A stretch of 7,266 nt of DNA. Origin: Rhodospirillaceae bacterium (GTDB lineage Bacteria; Pseudomonadota; Alphaproteobacteria; Rhodospirillales; Magnetospirillaceae). A model generated the notes under the pieces. That model was not told where the DNA came from and did no database searches. It saw nothing but the letters and a program-made list of their open reading frames with translations. The translations under genes were made by a program, and so were the position numbers. The stretch lies in NCBI GenBank assembly GCA_030151865.1, contig JASLCK010000354.1, forward strand, positions 1-7,266. Reading direction: 5' to 3'. Below, in pieces: positions 5,610 through 7,266 of the stretch (position 1 is its first letter; each line of letters begins with the position of its first letter).

Positions 5610-7266
5610 AATACCGCACAACCAGGGTGGCGAAACCGCGCACGCCCTTGCCCCGGTCTTCCGTCTCGATGCGGGTCAACGGCTTGGCCAGTTGCAGATC
5701 GAACGAGGCCCAGTCGTTGATGTCGCCGCGCAGGCCCATGCCGACCGAAGTCAGCCCGCCACCCTCGTTCCCGTCCTCCGCCGGATGCATCCGCCAGATG
5801 CGGCCGCCGTCCCAGAACCCATAAAGCAGCCAGTCCTTCAGCATGGGAACCTGGGGGCCGGCATATTGTAATTCTGCCTTGCCAGCCAGCCCGTGATCGC
5901 CCGCCAGATCTCCGGCGTCGTAGCCCCGTCCGTACTGGGCTCCGCCCAACGAGACCTGCTCGGCCGACAGCAGCGTCGATCCCGCCACCTGCGCCTTCGC
6001 CCCCAGTTGCAAGGCGAAGGGACCGTAAAGTCGCTGAGTGCGGATGATCTCGGCGTCGGCCTTGATGAAATCCGAATGCCCCCCCTTTACCGACAGATTG
6101 TCCGAGCCGCTTCGCGTCGCCCCCAGCACATTCAGTCCCTGTGCCACCTCCAGCGTCAGCAGGCTGGCCGCCGGTTGCGCCGCCCAGGTGTCCGCCCAGT
6201 CGTAGGCGGCTGAAAGACGCGCCGAGCGCAGGCGGTCGTTGGAAACGGTTTCGTTGACATTATAGTCGATGCCGCTGTTGCGTGCCTCGAAACGGGCCGT
6301 CAGAGTCAACGTTTCGGCGCGGCTGCGGATCACGGGGCGGCTGATTTCCATGCCCGTCACCTGGGCGTGATTGCGAACCAACTCCTCCTTGAGCAACCCG
6401 CCGGGATGCGACTGCGTGTACCCGGCGTCGAAGGCCAGCTTGGTGCCTTCATCATCCAGGGTTTCTTCGTGGATCAGATGGCCGTACTGCAATTGCTCGG
6501 TGTGCCGGGGCACCGTGGCATAGGTCAGGCTGGTGTGGTCGCGGCCGTTGATCATGCCGTTCAAATCGGCCGTCGTCGTCGCCCGCCATGGGCCGATATA
6601 GCGGCTGCCACGGTTGTCGAGACTGGCCGCCATCGTCACCGGTTTACGCTCGACATTGAAGATCAGATCGGCGGCCCCGGTCACGGTGTCCGAGGGCTTC
6701 AGCGTTCCCCTGACGGTCGCTCCCGGCAGGTCGGAGGCCAGCAGCAGGCAGCGTTCCAGGGTGGCAAGTTTCAGCGGTTTCTCGGCGCGAATCGTTTTGG
6801 CATAGCCCTGCAACAGGTCGTTCACCGCCGCCGCGTCGTCACCCTGGACGATCACCTGATCGATCGAACCTTCGACGACACGCAGATGAACGATGCCGTC
6901 GGCACCGATTTTTTGCGGCGGAACCACCACCTGACTGAGAATATAGCCATCGCCGGTGTAACGGGCGGTGATGGCGGCGGCGATGTCGTAAAGGGTCTTG
7001 ACCGACACCGTTTGGCCAATGGATTTTTCATAAAACGGCCGCAACGCTTCGTCGGCATAGACCGTCGAGCCGTCGATCACCACCTTGGTCAGGGTGAAGC
7101 TGGCCGCTTCGGCGCCCGGCGGCGCCACGGTGCCGGGGATTGTCGGCGTTACGATGCCTTCCCCCGAGGATTGCGGGACCGCCGGGATCTCGAATTCCCG
7201 CTCGATCCGGTTCGGGTCGACCGCCCCCGGCATCGCTGCCCAGGCCATCGGTAAGGAAACATTCCC
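5608..7266 (-). CDS. TpsB outer-membrane transporter (FhaC/ShlB family), 5' end outside window
   Basis: This is a two-partner secretion pore that exports the adjacent TpsA. The frame is open through the right edge. The first residues seen (about LPMAWA before AMPG) look like the end of a signal peptide, so the ATG at 7248 is probably internal and the true start lies a short way outside. Numbering from that ATG, the parts are: a proline-rich linker (21-49); POTRA 1 (51-127, FTLTKVVIDGSTVY through YILSQVVVPPQKI and LRVVEGSID); POTRA 2 (about 128-202, ending ADLIFNVERKP); and a beta-barrel (about 205-546). The loop-6 motif, usually (V/I)RG(F/Y), appears as GRGY at 440-443, followed by DAGDLAGDHG. 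This motif folds into the barrel and is needed for secretion in FhaC. The chain ends LVVRY, an aromatic outer-membrane-protein terminus, although phenylalanine is commoner. The length fits the family. The stop is 10 bases before the tpsA start, so the two genes are presumably one operon. Confidence 0.93.
   Translation of the reverse strand, partial: GNVSLPMAWAAMPGAVDPNRIEREFEIPAVPQSSGEGIVTPTIPGTVAPPGAEAASFTLTKVVIDGSTVYADEALRPFYEKSIGQTVSVKTLYDIAAAITARYTGDGYILSQVVVPPQKIGADGIVHLRVVEGSIDQVIVQGDDAAAVNDLLQGYAKTIRAEKPLKLATLERCLLLASDLPGATVRGTLKPSDTVTGAADLIFNVERKPVTMAASLDNRGSRYIGPWRATTTADLNGMINGRDHTSLTYATVPRHTEQLQYGHLIHEETLDDEGTKLAFDAGYTQSHPGGLLKEELVRNHAQVTGMEISRPVIRSRAETLTLTARFEARNSGIDYNVNETVSNDRLRSARLSAAYDWADTWAAQPAASLLTLEVAQGLNVLGATRSGSDNLSVKGGHSDFIKADAEIIRTQRLYGPFALQLGAKAQVAGSTLLSAEQVSLGGAQYGRGYDAGDLAGDHGLAGKAELQYAGPQVPMLKDWLLYGFWDGGRIWRMHPAEDGNEGGGLTSVGMGLRGDINDWASFDLQLAKPLTRIETEDRGKGVRGFATLVVRY

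Noticed and set aside
6367..7254. 295-codon plus-strand open frame
   Set aside because: It lies wholly antisense to tpsB, whose POTRA and barrel domains are clear. It is arginine- and histidine-rich shadow sequence.

Overview
The window holds one compact, high-GC operon-like block. Everything supportable lies on the minus strand, so transcription runs from high to low coordinates, and both ends are cut by the window. It is a two-partner secretion (TPS, type Vb) locus. In order of transcription the genes are an outer-membrane TpsB transporter of the FhaC/ShlB type (7266 to 5608, 5' end outside the window), a large TpsA filamentous-haemagglutinin-like exoprotein (5597 to 1639), and a tetratricopeptide-repeat protein fused to a GT9-like glycosyltransferase domain (1632 to the left edge, 3' end outside the window). 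The gene gaps are 10 and 6 bases, so cotranscription is very likely. The promoter and terminator must lie outside the window.

The TpsA gene is split by a single apparent frameshift near 4485/4486. The upstream part carries the signal peptide and the TPS secretion domain and stops at 4461. The downstream part carries the rest of the beta-helix, about 13 GLUG repeats, two MBG-like domains and a short C-terminal tail. Adding one base, most simply turning a GG into GGG, restores one 1319-residue protein with a smooth join. The downstream piece lacks a signal peptide and could not be exported alone. This is therefore either a sequencing or assembly error or a recent inactivating indel.

Expected function: TpsA is exported by Sec, captured by the POTRA domains of TpsB, and threaded across the outer membrane to fold as a beta-helical surface adhesin. 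The adjacent TPR-glycosyltransferase recalls the HMW1A/HMW1B/HMW1C arrangement, in which a soluble glycosyltransferase modifies the adhesin before secretion. Whether it does so here is inference.

Organism: GC-rich codon third positions, the style of the haemagglutinin (a TPS domain with NPNGIL, the WLLDPYDL motif, GLUG and MBG modules) and the TPR-GT9 neighbour fit an alphaproteobacterium, perhaps of the Rhodospirillales (Magnetospirillum- or Azospirillum-like). This rests on general resemblance, not on a search. No RNA gene, CRISPR array, insertion sequence or attachment site was seen. The long open frames on the plus strand are antisense shadows of the high-GC genes.
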